From the NCBI GenBank assembly GCA_900546745.1, contig URDT01000001.1, forward strand, positions 22,122 to 86,121: a DNA stretch of 64,000 nt. The letters run 5' to 3'. A program made the translations under genes and the position numbers. Under the pieces are notes generated by a model that worked only from the letters and a program-made list of their open reading frames with translations, was not told the DNA's origin and did not search any database. Positions 1 to 9,606 of the stretch are shown one piece after another. The stretch's first letter is position 1; each line of letters opens with the position of its first letter. This DNA is from an uncultured Mycoplasmatota bacterium (lineage in GTDB: Bacteria > Bacillota_I > Bacilli_A > RF39 > UBA660).

Positions 1-524
1 TTTTCTGGTATAACTGTAGTGTTGTTGTTTTCACGTTTCATATAAGTATCAATTAACCATTGAAATCTATCCATGTTTTCAACAATTTCTAAATTTTGTA
101 TTGCATTTCCCGTGATAGTCACAAAACGATTTGTAGAGCCACTAACATATACTTCAACATTACCTTTTTTAATGTAATAGTTTTCTTTATCATAAGAATA
201 ACCATCTTGAGTAAATAGAAGAATACGCAATCCATTACCACTAGTACTAATCTCAATATAAGTGTTTTTAAAATGAAAAATAATTTCTTCAGACCAAGAA
301 TACAGTTTTCCATCAACTTTTATTCAAATACCATCATAAATATCTAACCTTGAAACTGTTAAATTAAAATCAGAAAATGTAGATGTATCATTAACTGATG
401 CCTTAGTATTTGAATGTGGATTATATGGAACTTTTGTTAGTTTGCCATTACGTGTTTCATATTTCCAATTACAAAATCCAGCATTATCTTTAAGATAACT
501 TGGTATGTTTTCTAAATTTACCAT
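1..524 (-). pseudogene. Decayed phage/plasmid primase-polymerase (N-terminal part, runs off the window edge)
   Basis: The reading frame starts at 524 behind a good AGGAGGA site. The first ~66 residues ([32 protein letters not shown]) match the N-terminus of the bifunctional primase-polymerases of phages and integrative elements. An in-frame TGA at about 319-321 follows YDGI, and the same frame continues without a shift as IKVDGKLYSWSEE, TYIEISTSGNGLRI and SGSTNRFVTITG, all typical of the family. Between YDGI and IKVDGKL these proteins normally carry about 15-20 residues with the catalytic Asp-x-Asp; here it is missing. I infer a deletion of the active site plus a nonsense codon. It is probably a relic of the mobile element that also carried the genes at 5.2-5.7 kb. 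Confidence 0.7.
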
Positions 525-648
525 TTAAATTTCCTCCTAACATATCGAAGGAATAACTCCTCCTAAATGCTAGTCAAAGGAAAAGCGTTAAATTTTAGCC
601 TCAAGAGTAAAAAATATCTAAATTAATATTGAATTTTTAGATATTTTA

Positions 649-677
649 TTGAATAAAAAGTATATAAATGATAAAAT
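649..677 (+). promoter_or_regulatory. Promoter of the type III R-M operon
   Basis: TTGAAT at 649-654 and TAAAAT at 672-677 are separated by exactly 17 bases, about 35 bases ahead of the small regulator's ATG. It fits a housekeeping sigma-A promoter reading into regulator-mod-res. Confidence 0.55.
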
Positions 678-710
678 AAGAATCGTAATGAAATAATACG
701 GAGGTATTAA

Positions 711-920
711 ATGAAGATAAGTTACAATAAACTGTGGAAACTAATAATAGATAAAGGAATAAATAAAACACAACTTCGTGAGCAAACAGGAATAACTACA
801 AATATATTAGCTAAACTAGGTAAAAATGAATCAGTTCAATTAGAAGTTTTAGTTAAGATTTGTGATGTTTTAGATTGTAAAATAGATGATATTGTGGAAT
901 ATGAATTAGGAGGTAAATAA
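711..920 (+). CDS. Small XRE/YozG-type helix-turn-helix regulator of the R-M operon
   Basis: A 69-residue protein made of a single Cro/C1-type helix-turn-helix domain: helix 2 around TQLREQTGI and the recognition helix around TNILAKLGKN, then the usual LVKICDVLDCKIDDIV tail. The start has a strong CGGAGG site. The stop TAA overlaps the ATG of mod by one base (TAATG), so the two are translationally coupled. Regulators of this size are often the control proteins of R-M systems or phage cassettes; a role in timing Mod and Res expression is inferred from position only. Confidence 0.75.
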   Translation: MKISYNKLWKLIIDKGINKTQLREQTGITTNILAKLGKNESVQLEVLVKICDVLDCKIDDIVEYELGGK

Positions 921-2554
921 TGAATTTTGAAAATATGTCAAAAGAAGAATTAATCGAATATATTAATAACTTAAACGAAGAACATAGTGGAAAATATGGA
1001 TTAGTCTGGGATGCAGAAAAAGTACCAGAACAAGTTGTTGTAGATTGTAATAAACTAATTCCAGTTTTAAAAGAAGAAGAAAGTAAAAAGATTGATAATG
1101 GTGGTGAAGATAATATCTTAATTGAAGGGGATAATTTTCATTCTTTATCAGTTTTGAATTATACACATAAAGAATCAATTGATGTTATTTATATTGATCC
1201 GCCATATAACACAGGGAAAGAATTTATTTATAATGATAAAATAATAAATGAAGAAGATGGTTATAGACATAGTAAATGGCTAAATTTTATGTCTAAGAGA
1301 TTAAAACTTTCAAGGAATTTACTAAAAGATTCAGGAATTATTTTTATAAGTATTAATGATATTGAATTTGCTCAGCTAAAATTATTGTGTGATTCAATAT
1401 TTGGAAACATGAACTATATATCTATCATTACGTGGCAAAACTTAGATTCTATAAAAAATGATGCTAAATATTTTTCAACAAATACAGAATATATATTAGT
1501 ATATGCAAAAAATAAATTTGAATTAAAAATACAAGGTACTAAAAAAGGCGAAAAACAAATGTCATATTATAAAAACTATGATAATGATCCAAGAGGTGCT
1601 TATTTACTTACTCCACTTCATGCTAAAAGTGGATCTGAATCTGGTAAATATGAGTACACTTTTTCAAATGGTCAAACATGGAACGCACCTGAAGGCACAT
1701 ATCCTAGATTCGCCATTTCAACCTTACAAAGATTAGATTATGAAGGAAGAATCTATCTAGATCCAAAAGGTAAAAAAGTTCCACAAAAGAAAACTTATTT
1801 AAGCGAAGTAGGAGATAGAATGCCACCTGTTACATTTTGGTCTGCATCTGAATATGGAAGTACAAGACAATCAAATAATGAATTATCTAAAATAGTAGGA
1901 AAAGGAAAATTTCAAAATCCAAAGCCAATAAAATTAATAAAAAAATTGCTTGATTTAATTGATAATAAAGAAGCTGTAATTTTAGATTTCTTTGCAGGTA
2001 GTGGAACAACAGGGCAAGCAGTATTAGAGCTAAATAAAGAAGATGGAGGAAATAGAAAATTTATCTTATGTACAAATAATGAAAATAATATTTGTGAAGA
2101 AGTAACATATCAAAGACTTTCAAATGTTATAAATGGATATAATGGGAAAGAAGGATTAAAGGGTTCACTAAAATATTTCAAGACGGATTTTGTTGAAAAT
2201 AATTCTACTCGAGATCAAATATATTTTGATTTAACAGAAAAATGTGTACCAATGTTATGTGTTAAAGAATCTACATTTAATTTAGTAGAAAAAACAGATT
2301 CATATGTTATCTATAAAGATAAAGATGATATAAATTATACTTGTATTTATTTTGACATATATCATAATCATTATAATGAATTTATTGAAAAGATTAAAGA
2401 TATCAAAAATAATAAAGCACTATATATATTCTCTCTTGATAACCGAGTTGAAGAATATGAATTAGATGGAATTACTAATTATAAAGTAGAAGCAATACCT
2501 CAAAAGATTTATGACTTATATAGAAAATTAGTAAAACTAAGTAAGGAGAACTAA
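920..2554 (+). CDS. mod: Type III restriction-modification system, DNA methyltransferase subunit Mod
   Basis: A 544-residue beta-class adenine-N6 methyltransferase. The catalytic DPPY motif comes first (residues 93-96, within YIDPPYNTGKEF) and the S-adenosylmethionine-binding FAGSGT motif follows near residue 358, the order seen in type III Mod proteins. ILIEGDNFHSLSVLN and HSKWLNFMSKRL are also Mod signatures. The stretch between the two motifs should hold the target recognition domain and decides the sequence methylated; it cannot be predicted here. Length is normal for the family. It lies 2 bases ahead of res in one operon; Mod can methylate alone and forms the restriction complex with Res. 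Confidence 0.92.
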   Translation: MNFENMSKEELIEYINNLNEEHSGKYGLVWDAEKVPEQVVVDCNKLIPVLKEEESKKIDNGGEDNILIEGDNFHSLSVLNYTHKESIDVIYIDPPYNTGKEFIYNDKIINEEDGYRHSKWLNFMSKRLKLSRNLLKDSGIIFISINDIEFAQLKLLCDSIFGNMNYISIITWQNLDSIKNDAKYFSTNTEYILVYAKNKFELKIQGTKKGEKQMSYYKNYDNDPRGAYLLTPLHAKSGSESGKYEYTFSNGQTWNAPEGTYPRFAISTLQRLDYEGRIYLDPKGKKVPQKKTYLSEVGDRMPPVTFWSASEYGSTRQSNNELSKIVGKGKFQNPKPIKLIKKLLDLIDNKEAVILDFFAGSGTTGQAVLELNKEDGGNRKFILCTNNENNICEEVTYQRLSNVINGYNGKEGLKGSLKYFKTDFVENNSTRDQIYFDLTEKCVPMLCVKESTFNLVEKTDSYVIYKDKDDINYTCIYFDIYHNHYNEFIEKIKDIKNNKALYIFSLDNRVEEYELDGITNYKVEAIPQKIYDLYRKLVKLSKEN

Positions 2555-2556
2555 TT

Positions 2557-5145
2557 ATGAAGAAGTTAAAAGATTATCAAAGAACTGCAATAAGTCAATT
2601 GTTGCAATTTACTAATATATATTTAAAAACTCCAAAAAATGAAACTATTGTATTTCAAGCTCCAACAGGTTCTGGTAAAACAATAACAATGGCAAGATAC
2701 ATACAAGATATAGCAGAAGAATCTGATGAAGATTTATGTTTTTTATGGATTAGTATTGGTAAAGGAGATTTACACAGACAAAGTCAAAAAAGTGTTAAAA
2801 GAGAAATTGGCGAAGCAATTGAATGTAGTTTATTGGAAGATGAATTCTTTGGATCTCGTGATATTATAAACCAAAATGAGGTCGTATTTGTTAACTGGGA
2901 AAAAATCAGAACCAAAGATAGAAAAACAAACGAATTTAAAAATGTTTTAATGAAGGATTCTGAGAATAATAACTTTCCTTTAATATTAGAGAATACAAGA
3001 AATAATAATAGACGAATTATATTAATTATTGACGAGTCTCATTCTTCTTCAACCACAGAAAGAGCACTTGAAATTAGAGATGAAATTATTCAACCAGATT
3101 TAACTATTGAAATGAGTGCAACTCCAATATTAACTGGCAATATGAATGCTAAAATTGAGATTGATCCAATTGACGTTATCAACGAAGGCATGATAAAAAA
3201 AGAAATCATAATAAATGATAAAATTGCTAAAATAATAGAAAACGAAGAAGAAGAAAAAACGAGTGAGTTATTAGTTTTAGAATCAGCTTATTATAAGCAA
3301 GAGGAATTAAAGCAAAGATATAATGAATTATATAAAAATGGAGAGTGTAAAACTAAAATTACGCCATTAACTCTTATTCAGTTACCAAATTCAGCTTATG
3401 GAGAGCAAAAAAGGGAATCTGTGGAAAGATTTCTTGAAGCAAAAGGAATCACAACATCTAATGGTAAATTAGCAATATGGTTAAGTGATGAAAAAGTAAA
3501 TGAAGAAGTAGATGTACTAAATTCACTTGATAGTAAAGTAGAATATTTGATTTTTAAAATGGCTATTGATACTGGATGGGATTGCCCTAGAGCTCAAGTT
3601 TTATTAAAATTTAGAGAAGTAAATAGCATTGTTTTTGAAATTCAAACGGTTGGTAGAATTTTAAGAATGCCAGAAGCAAAACATTATACAGATGAAGTGT
3701 TAAACAAAGCATATGTTTATTCTAATATTCAATCTATAACAATAAAAAAAGAAGTATATAATCCAAACATTATTAAATCATATGCATCGAATGTAAAAGA
3801 AGAATATAAAGTTCCAGTTATAGATATGTCATTAACTACTGAAAAAAATAATGAGTCAGAACAAAAAGAAATAAATCTATTTAATGAATATACAAAGATA
3901 ATTGATGACATTACTACAGGTAATTATATAAATACACAGCCAAGTGATTTTATGATAAAGGAATCATCAGAAGAATATAATGCTAAAGTAAAAGATGTAA
4001 ATGAACAAAAAGATGACAATGTTATTTTGCCAAAAGTAGATGATAATCTAAAAGAAGACAAAAGAATACCAGTTATAACATTAACGTCTTATTATAAAAA
4101 AAGAGTTGATTTTGGAGATATTACCTCCTCTTTCTATGAAGTGTACGAAAAATATTTTTGTGAGTATTTCGGAATAACAAGAGTAAAAGATTTCACGACT
4201 GAATTTAATGAAAATATTCAAAAATTAAAAAATCATAATATTAGTTTTGATTTAAGAAAGAAGGATTCTATTTTATCTGATGTTCATATAGAATCAACCG
4301 AAGTTGATAATGAAAAATTACAAATTGATTTTACTGAATCTTTAGTAGGTATAAATATGAGTGAAAGTGATTTGCAATATGATTTTGAAAGAGTAATAAA
4401 AAATAACTTAAATGGATTTGCTCCAGTAAGGTCTGTATCAACAGTTAAGATGGCTATAATAAACACATTTATAAAATATTTAAATATTAAACCTGCAAAT
4501 AAAGGAATTATCCTAATACAAAATTTGATTATTAATAATAGTGAAAAATTTGGAGAAATTATAAATATTTCAACTGAAAAGTATAAGCCAATCCATGAAT
4601 TAGAGGTCGATCAAAAAGTTGGATATGAATTAAATCAAAATTGGCATATTCCAATGTCAAAAAATTATAATCCAAATACCAGCATTGAAATTCATTCTAA
4701 ATTGTCAATTCATCAACCATTATACATGGAAACTAAAGATGGCAAGGTTGACCAACTTGAAGTTGATTTCATTAAATATTTAGATGAACATGATGATGTG
4801 ATTGAGTATTTTTGGAAAAACGGTTCAGAGCATATGAATACAAACTTTGGTATTATGAAAAAAGATGGTTCAACATTCCAACCAGACTTTTTGATTCAAT
4901 TCAAAGATGGAAGAATTGGAATATTTGATACTAAAGCTGGAAAAGGATTTAATGAAAATGATAATAAAGAAAAATCAGAAGCATTAATTCAGTACATAGT
5001 TGATGAAAATAAAAAAGGAAAAAACCTTGTTGGAGGATTAGTAATAAGAGATAATGATAAATGGTTATACTATGATAGAGGTGTGTATAATTCATTTAAA
5101 GAAAGTCCAAGTGATTGGTATAATTTCAATAATTTATTAAATTAA
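2557..5145 (+). CDS. res: Type III restriction-modification system, restriction subunit Res
   Basis: An 862-residue ATP-dependent restriction subunit. N-terminal superfamily 2 helicase motor: Walker A APTGSGKT (residues 35-42), DESH box near 159-162, motif III MSAT and motif VI QTVGRILRMP. The C-terminus carries a PD-(D/E)xK nuclease: PDFLIQF near 775 and DTKAG near 790. Every expected motif is present and the length is normal, so the gene looks active. Res acts only in complex with Mod, cutting DNA with two unmodified sites in inverse orientation. It follows mod by 2 bases and a hairpin terminator lies just after the stop. Confidence 0.92.
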   Translation: MKKLKDYQRTAISQLLQFTNIYLKTPKNETIVFQAPTGSGKTITMARYIQDIAEESDEDLCFLWISIGKGDLHRQSQKSVKREIGEAIECSLLEDEFFGSRDIINQNEVVFVNWEKIRTKDRKTNEFKNVLMKDSENNNFPLILENTRNNNRRIILIIDESHSSSTTERALEIRDEIIQPDLTIEMSATPILTGNMNAKIEIDPIDVINEGMIKKEIIINDKIAKIIENEEEEKTSELLVLESAYYKQEELKQRYNELYKNGECKTKITPLTLIQLPNSAYGEQKRESVERFLEAKGITTSNGKLAIWLSDEKVNEEVDVLNSLDSKVEYLIFKMAIDTGWDCPRAQVLLKFREVNSIVFEIQTVGRILRMPEAKHYTDEVLNKAYVYSNIQSITIKKEVYNPNIIKSYASNVKEEYKVPVIDMSLTTEKNNESEQKEINLFNEYTKIIDDITTGNYINTQPSDFMIKESSEEYNAKVKDVNEQKDDNVILPKVDDNLKEDKRIPVITLTSYYKKRVDFGDITSSFYEVYEKYFCEYFGITRVKDFTTEFNENIQKLKNHNISFDLRKKDSILSDVHIESTEVDNEKLQIDFTESLVGINMSESDLQYDFERVIKNNLNGFAPVRSVSTVKMAIINTFIKYLNIKPANKGIILIQNLIINNSEKFGEIINISTEKYKPIHELEVDQKVGYELNQNWHIPMSKNYNPNTSIEIHSKLSIHQPLYMETKDGKVDQLEVDFIKYLDEHDDVIEYFWKNGSEHMNTNFGIMKKDGSTFQPDFLIQFKDGRIGIFDTKAGKGFNENDNKEKSEALIQYIVDENKKGKNLVGGLVIRDNDKWLYYDRGVYNSFKESPSDWYNFNNLLN

Positions 5146-5153
5146 TAAAGATA

Positions 5154-5186
5154 ATAAGTCTACATTAAGTTGTAGGCTTATTCTTA
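5154..5186 (+). terminator. Terminator behind res
   Basis: A 10-bp stem (ATAAGTCTAC / GTAGGCTTAT, one G-T pair) with an 8-base loop, 9 bases after the res stop codon, followed by TCTTAT. The right arm overlaps the end of a decayed minus-strand gene. Confidence 0.55.
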
Positions 5187-5501
5187 TATTCTATAAAATT
5201 CTCTAAAGCCTCTTTCAAGCCGCAATTGCTACATATTTTAGTTTTATTATCTTTTCGATATAGCAGGATGTTCTTCATATTCATTATTACAAGTTGGGCA
5301 CACAGGATATATTTTAAATGTATGATGTGTTTTTAGGCATATTTCTTCAACTTCATCTAATTCTTTATCTGAAAACATTCTAGCTCCGTCAATAGTTTCT
5401 GAACAACAGCTTACTTTAAACATTGATCCAAATAACATTTGATTATTAAATTTTTGAAAATAAACTTCTTGTGCTTTGATATTACCTTTTAATATATACA
5501 T
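5165..5501 (-). pseudogene. Frameshifted phage-type protein with C-terminal zinc ribbon
   Basis: The intact part starts at ATG 5499-5501 behind AAAGGTGAT, encodes a ~80-residue protein with CPTCNNEYEEHPAIS near its end, and stops at 5247. In the next frame the sequence continues from about 5265 to a TAA at 5165-5167 as RKDNKTKICSNCGLKEALENF. Phage proteins of this kind normally read AISRxDNKTxICxxCGxxEAL in one piece, so a small indel near 5262 has split the gene (two bases missing or one extra). The two CxxC pairs would bind zinc. Function unknown; it overlaps the end of the upstream minus-strand gene, as in a phage operon. Confidence 0.6.
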
Positions 5502-5502
5502 A

Positions 5503-5748
5503 TTATTTATCACCTTTTAAATCATTTAATTTCTTTAATAATACGCATCTTTCCATAAGTAATAAAATAAATTCATTAAATGTGTCATCTGTAATTGCAG
5601 TAGATATTAAGTTGATTTCAAATTGATTAGTTGCATCATCGTAAGTAATTTGAATATTAGGATCAATATCTTCTGGTTTAATAAAATTAAGTTCATCCAA
5701 AATTTTATAGCCATGAGATTTTAATAATTTTTTTTGCTTTTCATTCAT
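5503..5748 (-). CDS. Hypothetical protein of mobile-element origin
   Basis: An 81-residue acidic protein that I do not recognise (starts MNEKQKKLLKSHGYKIL). The start has an AAAAGGAG site. Its last codons overlap the GGTGAT binding site of the following decayed zinc-ribbon gene, so the two formed one operon. It lies on the same strand as the decayed primase at 1-524, which suggests all three came from one element later interrupted by the R-M cassette. Confidence 0.55.
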   Translation of the reverse strand: MNEKQKKLLKSHGYKILDELNFIKPEDIDPNIQITYDDATNQFEINLISTAITDDTFNEFILLLMERCVLLKKLNDLKGDK

Positions 5749-5998
5749 AATAGCTTGCTCCTTTTCTTTAATTTAGGTTAGTCTATTAATCACTCTAAAG
5801 AAGAAATATAGCAAGTTATATTTTGTAAATTTATAGTTATATTATTTTGTTTGTGATATAATTGGATAAAATTTAAATATATAAATAGTAATTTTTTATA
5901 TAGATAAAGGATTAACAAGAAATGTTAAAATGCATTGCTTGTGGCAACGGCATAGTTCTTTATATAATATTTTTATAAAAGGAAGGAAGTCGATTTTA

Positions 5999-6511
5999 AT
6001 GTTAAAAGATAATATTAAATCAGTTAGAAAGTCAAAAGGACTTTCGCAGGAAGAACTTGCTATAAAATTAAGCGTAGTGAGACAAACAATTTCAAAATGA
6101 GAACAAGGATTATCTGTTCCAGATTCCGAGTTATTAATTAGATTGGCAGAAGAACTAGACACTCCAGTAAGTACATTGCTTGGAGAAAATATTGATGAAA
6201 AGAAACAAGATGATTTAAAGGTAATTGCGGAGAAATTAGAAGTAATTAATTTACAATTATCTCAAAAAAAAGAAAATAGAAGGAAAATTTTTCATTGGAT
6301 ATTTATTATAATATGTTTATTTACAATATTAGCATTTATTGTTTTAGGTACATCTGTTGGTAATAGTTATATGGAATGGAACTATAATGATCCTGAACTA
6401 GCTGTACTTGGAACATTAATTCATTCAATTGTATGGATATTTGTTAGAATAGCCCCTCTAATATTTATTGGTTCAATTGTTGGAATCATTTTAACAAGAA
6501 AGAAAAAATAA
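5999..6511 (+). pseudogene. XRE regulator with membrane tail, broken by an in-frame TGA
   Basis: Reading from ATG 5999 (GGAAGGAAG site upstream) gives a classic helix-turn-helix (SVRKSKGLSQEELAIKL, RQTIS) followed by K-TGA-EQGLSVPDSELL. Family members read SKWEQGLS or SKWERGLS there, so the TGA at 6098-6100 replaces a conserved TGG tryptophan codon. The frame then stays open to 6511 and adds two hydrophobic segments (WIFIIICLFTILAFIVLG; IAPLIFIGSIVGIIL). Intact relatives are DNA-binding regulators anchored in the membrane. Because nearby genes use TGA as a stop, I call it a recent nonsense mutation. A truncated HTH of 33 residues is unlikely to work. Confidence 0.72.
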
Positions 6512-6551
6512 TCTCGGCAACAGCATACAAGTTTATATGAGTAACTAAAAA

Positions 6552-6592
6552 AATAACCACATCAGATATTAAATCTAATGTGGTTATTTTAG
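6552..6592. terminator. Bidirectional terminator between the regulator and the PBP gene
   Basis: AATAACCACAT-AGAT and ATCT-ATGTGGTTATT form a long near-perfect hairpin with flanking A and T runs on both sides. The two neighbouring genes converge here, so it can serve both. Confidence 0.75.
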
Positions 6593-6663
6593 TTCCATTT
6601 GAAGGCTTAATTAAGTTTTTTATTAAAAATCCCTAATTGAAACCTTCAAATTGAAGTGCTTTT

Positions 6664-9606
6664 TTATTCTGTTACGCTAACTGTTTTAGTAAGTGATTTT
6701 ACCGTCTCATTATTATAAGTAATATTGTATTTAATTGTATGAGTACCAACTGTCGTAGTATTTAGAGTTGTACTTGTACCAGTAATTGCTTTGTCATCAA
6801 TAGAAATTGTAATCTTCGCTTTACTAGTTACATCTTTAGAATCTTCTAAAACAGTCACATCAGTAGTACTAACTTTATAAGCTGTACCTTTTTTTATTTC
6901 TTCCTTTTCTTTTCCGTTTAATTTAGCAGTTACAGTTCCTTTTACATTGGCTAAACTAACAGTAGTAGATACGCCATCACTAGCATTTGCTGTAAATATT
7001 GTATAAGATGTTTTTACAACATAAGTAGTAGGAGAAGATGTATTAACATCAATAGTAACAGAAGAATCACTAGTTTCCGTAATATAATTTAAATTTCCAC
7101 TAGAATCTTTTCCATATATTTTATATACTAACTTTCCAAAAGTGCTGTTATTTTCACTAATACGGGTAGATAAAGCATTTTGTCTATATCCTGCATCACT
7201 ATATAAGGAAGCAAAATAACTATTTAAGTAATCATTACTAATCGCATTTGGGGTTTTAATAGGATTCCATTTAATTGTTAATTTATTATTACTAATAGAA
7301 GATGTCACATTTGTTACATTTTCTAATTTACTATAACGATCAGAAACTTCAGTTGGCTCTGTTCCGGATTTAAATAATTCTGTAACAATCATATTTCCTG
7401 GAGTATATTCGCTAGGTAATTTAGCAGGCCATGATCCCATTTCCACCTGTACTTCTGAAACACTATCTGGTTTTGTCCAATTACTATCTGATTTGAAAAT
7501 TCCTTTTGCTACAGCTTGGAATAATCTTCTATGTGCGATTGTAAAGGAAGTACTTGTCACTGTACGATCTGTATCTTTATAACCATACCATACAGAAATA
7601 GCATAGTCAGGAGATACAGCATTGACCCATAAGTCATTAACAGCATCTGAGCCAAATTTTTGAGCAATATTTTCTGGGTAGTTTGAAGTTCCTGTTTTAG
7701 CGCCATAAATAGCACCATTAACATTGTATTGTGCTCCTAAACCACTTTGAGCAGATGATTGTAATAAAGAAGTCATCATATAAGCAGTTTCCTCACTCAT
7801 TACACGAGTTTTTTCAACTTTATTTTCAATTGTTTCATTAGTTTCATTTAAAATTATTTTTGTATAACTGTAAGGTTTAATATAATATCCACCATTACCA
7901 AAACTTGAATAAGCAGCAGCCATTGTACGAGGGCTTTCGCCATATTTTTGACCACCAATAGAGTGAGCCTCGTTAATAATTCCATTTTCTACATCTGGAT
8001 TTAATTCAACACTTTGAACAAATTTTAAAATATTAGAATTCTTATTAGATTGGAAAGCTTTTAAAGCAGGGATATTTCTAGATTGAGCAAGTGCTGTACG
8101 TAAAGTCATCAATCCATTATATTTGCGATCCCAGTTGTTAATATTTGTTCCATCTGAATAAGAATGCGGTTCATCTACAAATAATTGATAAGTAGACCAA
8201 TTTTCATATTCAATACCTGGAGCATAATCGTATAAAGGTTTAGAAGTAGATCCAATTTGTCTTTTCATATCTGTAGCATTGACCCATTGTCTTTCGCCAT
8301 TACGATGTCTTCCAGCTCCAATTGCTACAATTGCTCCAGTTTTGACATCTTGAACAGATATTCCAGAATCAACAATATCATTTTGCCAAGTAAAGCTTTT
8401 CCCATTCATAATATCATTAATCCAAGATTGTTTATCAATATCCATTGTGGTATAAATTTGCATTGAAGTAGTATAAGGATTTACACTTTTTCCTTGAGCT
8501 TTAAAATATTCAATGACATCTTCAACAACCATATCGATGAATCCTTGCCATTCGTTTGTTGTATTAGTATTGTCTTTTTTTACTAACATATCTTCAACTT
8601 TGATAGATGTTGCTACATTGTATTCATCTTGTGTGATATAACCATGACGTTTCATTAATTTTAATACTTGATTACGTCTTTGTTCAGCTTTTTCTGGATG
8701 TTGATAAGGATCGTAAGCATTTGGAGCTTGAAATAATCCAGCAATTAAAGCTGCCTCAGGTAAAGTCATATCTTTAGCATCCTTACCAAAATAAGTTTTA
8801 CTAGCTTGTTCAACACCGTAAGCTCCACTACCTAAATAATAAGAATTCACATAAAATTCTAAAATTTCTTGTTTTGTATATCTTTTTTCTACTTGAAAGA
8901 CAGACATATAAATATCTGTGAATTTTCTTTTAATTCCTTCAAATCCACTAGAAGTAGTAGAAGTAAATGTATTTATTACCACTTGCATTGTTAGTGTAGA
9001 GGCACCACCACCGCCGTGTGTTAGAACTTGTTGAATACTTGCTTTAGTGAAACGAGCTAAATCAAATCCATTATGTTGAAAGAATCTAGAGTCTTCAGTT
9101 GCTACAATTGCATCAACTAATACTTCTGGTAATTCATCATATGTGATATTTTCTCTTTGTTCAGTTCCTAATTTTCCAATTTCTGTTCCATTTGAACTAT
9201 ATAATGTAGAAGGTTCCATTTTATATAAGTCTTCTGGTTTAAAATCAGGAGCTTCGATTACAATATAAACTGCAAAAGCAATACAAGCTAAAACAACCAT
9301 CATACATAAAATTAGAAAAATAAAAAGTAATTTTTTTCCAATATTTTTTTTCTTTTTAGAAGTATTTTGTTTATTTTTAGAAACTCTTGTATTTTTTACT
9401 TCTTTCATATTTTGTTTCTCCTTTTTAGGCTTTGTTTCTTTTCTTTTTAGAATTTCTAATATTCCTGGTAAGAAGAAAAGAATATCAGCAAACCCGATAA
9501 TAAGAATTGATTTGATTGGCCCTACGGCAAGACATCCTACAATAAGAGCCAAAATACTAATTCCTAAAATAATTAAGTTATCACGATTTTTAAAAAATTC
9601 TTTCAT
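6664..9606 (-). CDS. ponA: Class A (bifunctional) penicillin-binding protein
   Basis: A 980-residue peptidoglycan synthase combining glycosyltransferase and transpeptidase. Two hydrophobic segments (about residues 11-50) precede the usual membrane anchor (about 93-118), an unusual N-terminal extension. The GT51 domain shows EDSRFF (171-176), GGASTLTMQ and YLGSGAYGVEQA. The transpeptidase domain shows the active-site SxxK (STSK, near 455), SRN (near 508) and KTGTS (near 636). The last ~200 residues look like fibronectin or Ig-like repeats. Its start overlaps the recU stop (ATGA), reproducing the Bacillus ponA-recU pair in recU-first order. Confidence 0.92.
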   Translation of the reverse strand: MKEFFKNRDNLIILGISILALIVGCLAVGPIKSILIIGFADILFFLPGILEILKRKETKPKKEKQNMKEVKNTRVSKNKQNTSKKKKNIGKKLLFIFLILCMMVVLACIAFAVYIVIEAPDFKPEDLYKMEPSTLYSSNGTEIGKLGTEQRENITYDELPEVLVDAIVATEDSRFFQHNGFDLARFTKASIQQVLTHGGGGASTLTMQVVINTFTSTTSSGFEGIKRKFTDIYMSVFQVEKRYTKQEILEFYVNSYYLGSGAYGVEQASKTYFGKDAKDMTLPEAALIAGLFQAPNAYDPYQHPEKAEQRRNQVLKLMKRHGYITQDEYNVATSIKVEDMLVKKDNTNTTNEWQGFIDMVVEDVIEYFKAQGKSVNPYTTSMQIYTTMDIDKQSWINDIMNGKSFTWQNDIVDSGISVQDVKTGAIVAIGAGRHRNGERQWVNATDMKRQIGSTSKPLYDYAPGIEYENWSTYQLFVDEPHSYSDGTNINNWDRKYNGLMTLRTALAQSRNIPALKAFQSNKNSNILKFVQSVELNPDVENGIINEAHSIGGQKYGESPRTMAAAYSSFGNGGYYIKPYSYTKIILNETNETIENKVEKTRVMSEETAYMMTSLLQSSAQSGLGAQYNVNGAIYGAKTGTSNYPENIAQKFGSDAVNDLWVNAVSPDYAISVWYGYKDTDRTVTSTSFTIAHRRLFQAVAKGIFKSDSNWTKPDSVSEVQVEMGSWPAKLPSEYTPGNMIVTELFKSGTEPTEVSDRYSKLENVTNVTSSISNNKLTIKWNPIKTPNAISNDYLNSYFASLYSDAGYRQNALSTRISENNSTFGKLVYKIYGKDSSGNLNYITETSDSSVTIDVNTSSPTTYVVKTSYTIFTANASDGVSTTVSLANVKGTVTAKLNGKEKEEIKKGTAYKVSTTDVTVLEDSKDVTSKAKITISIDDKAITGTSTTLNTTTVGTHTIKYNITYNNETVKSLTKTVSVTE

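Noticed and set aside
6098..6100. TGA read as tryptophan (alternative genetic code)
   Set aside because: RecU, the large terminase, several phage genes and many ATGA junctions end sensibly at TGA, often next to terminators or ribosome binding sites, and TGG is used normally for Trp elsewhere.
1..6660. Insertion sequence or transposase in the R-M island
   Set aside because: No transposase motifs or terminal inverted repeats were seen.
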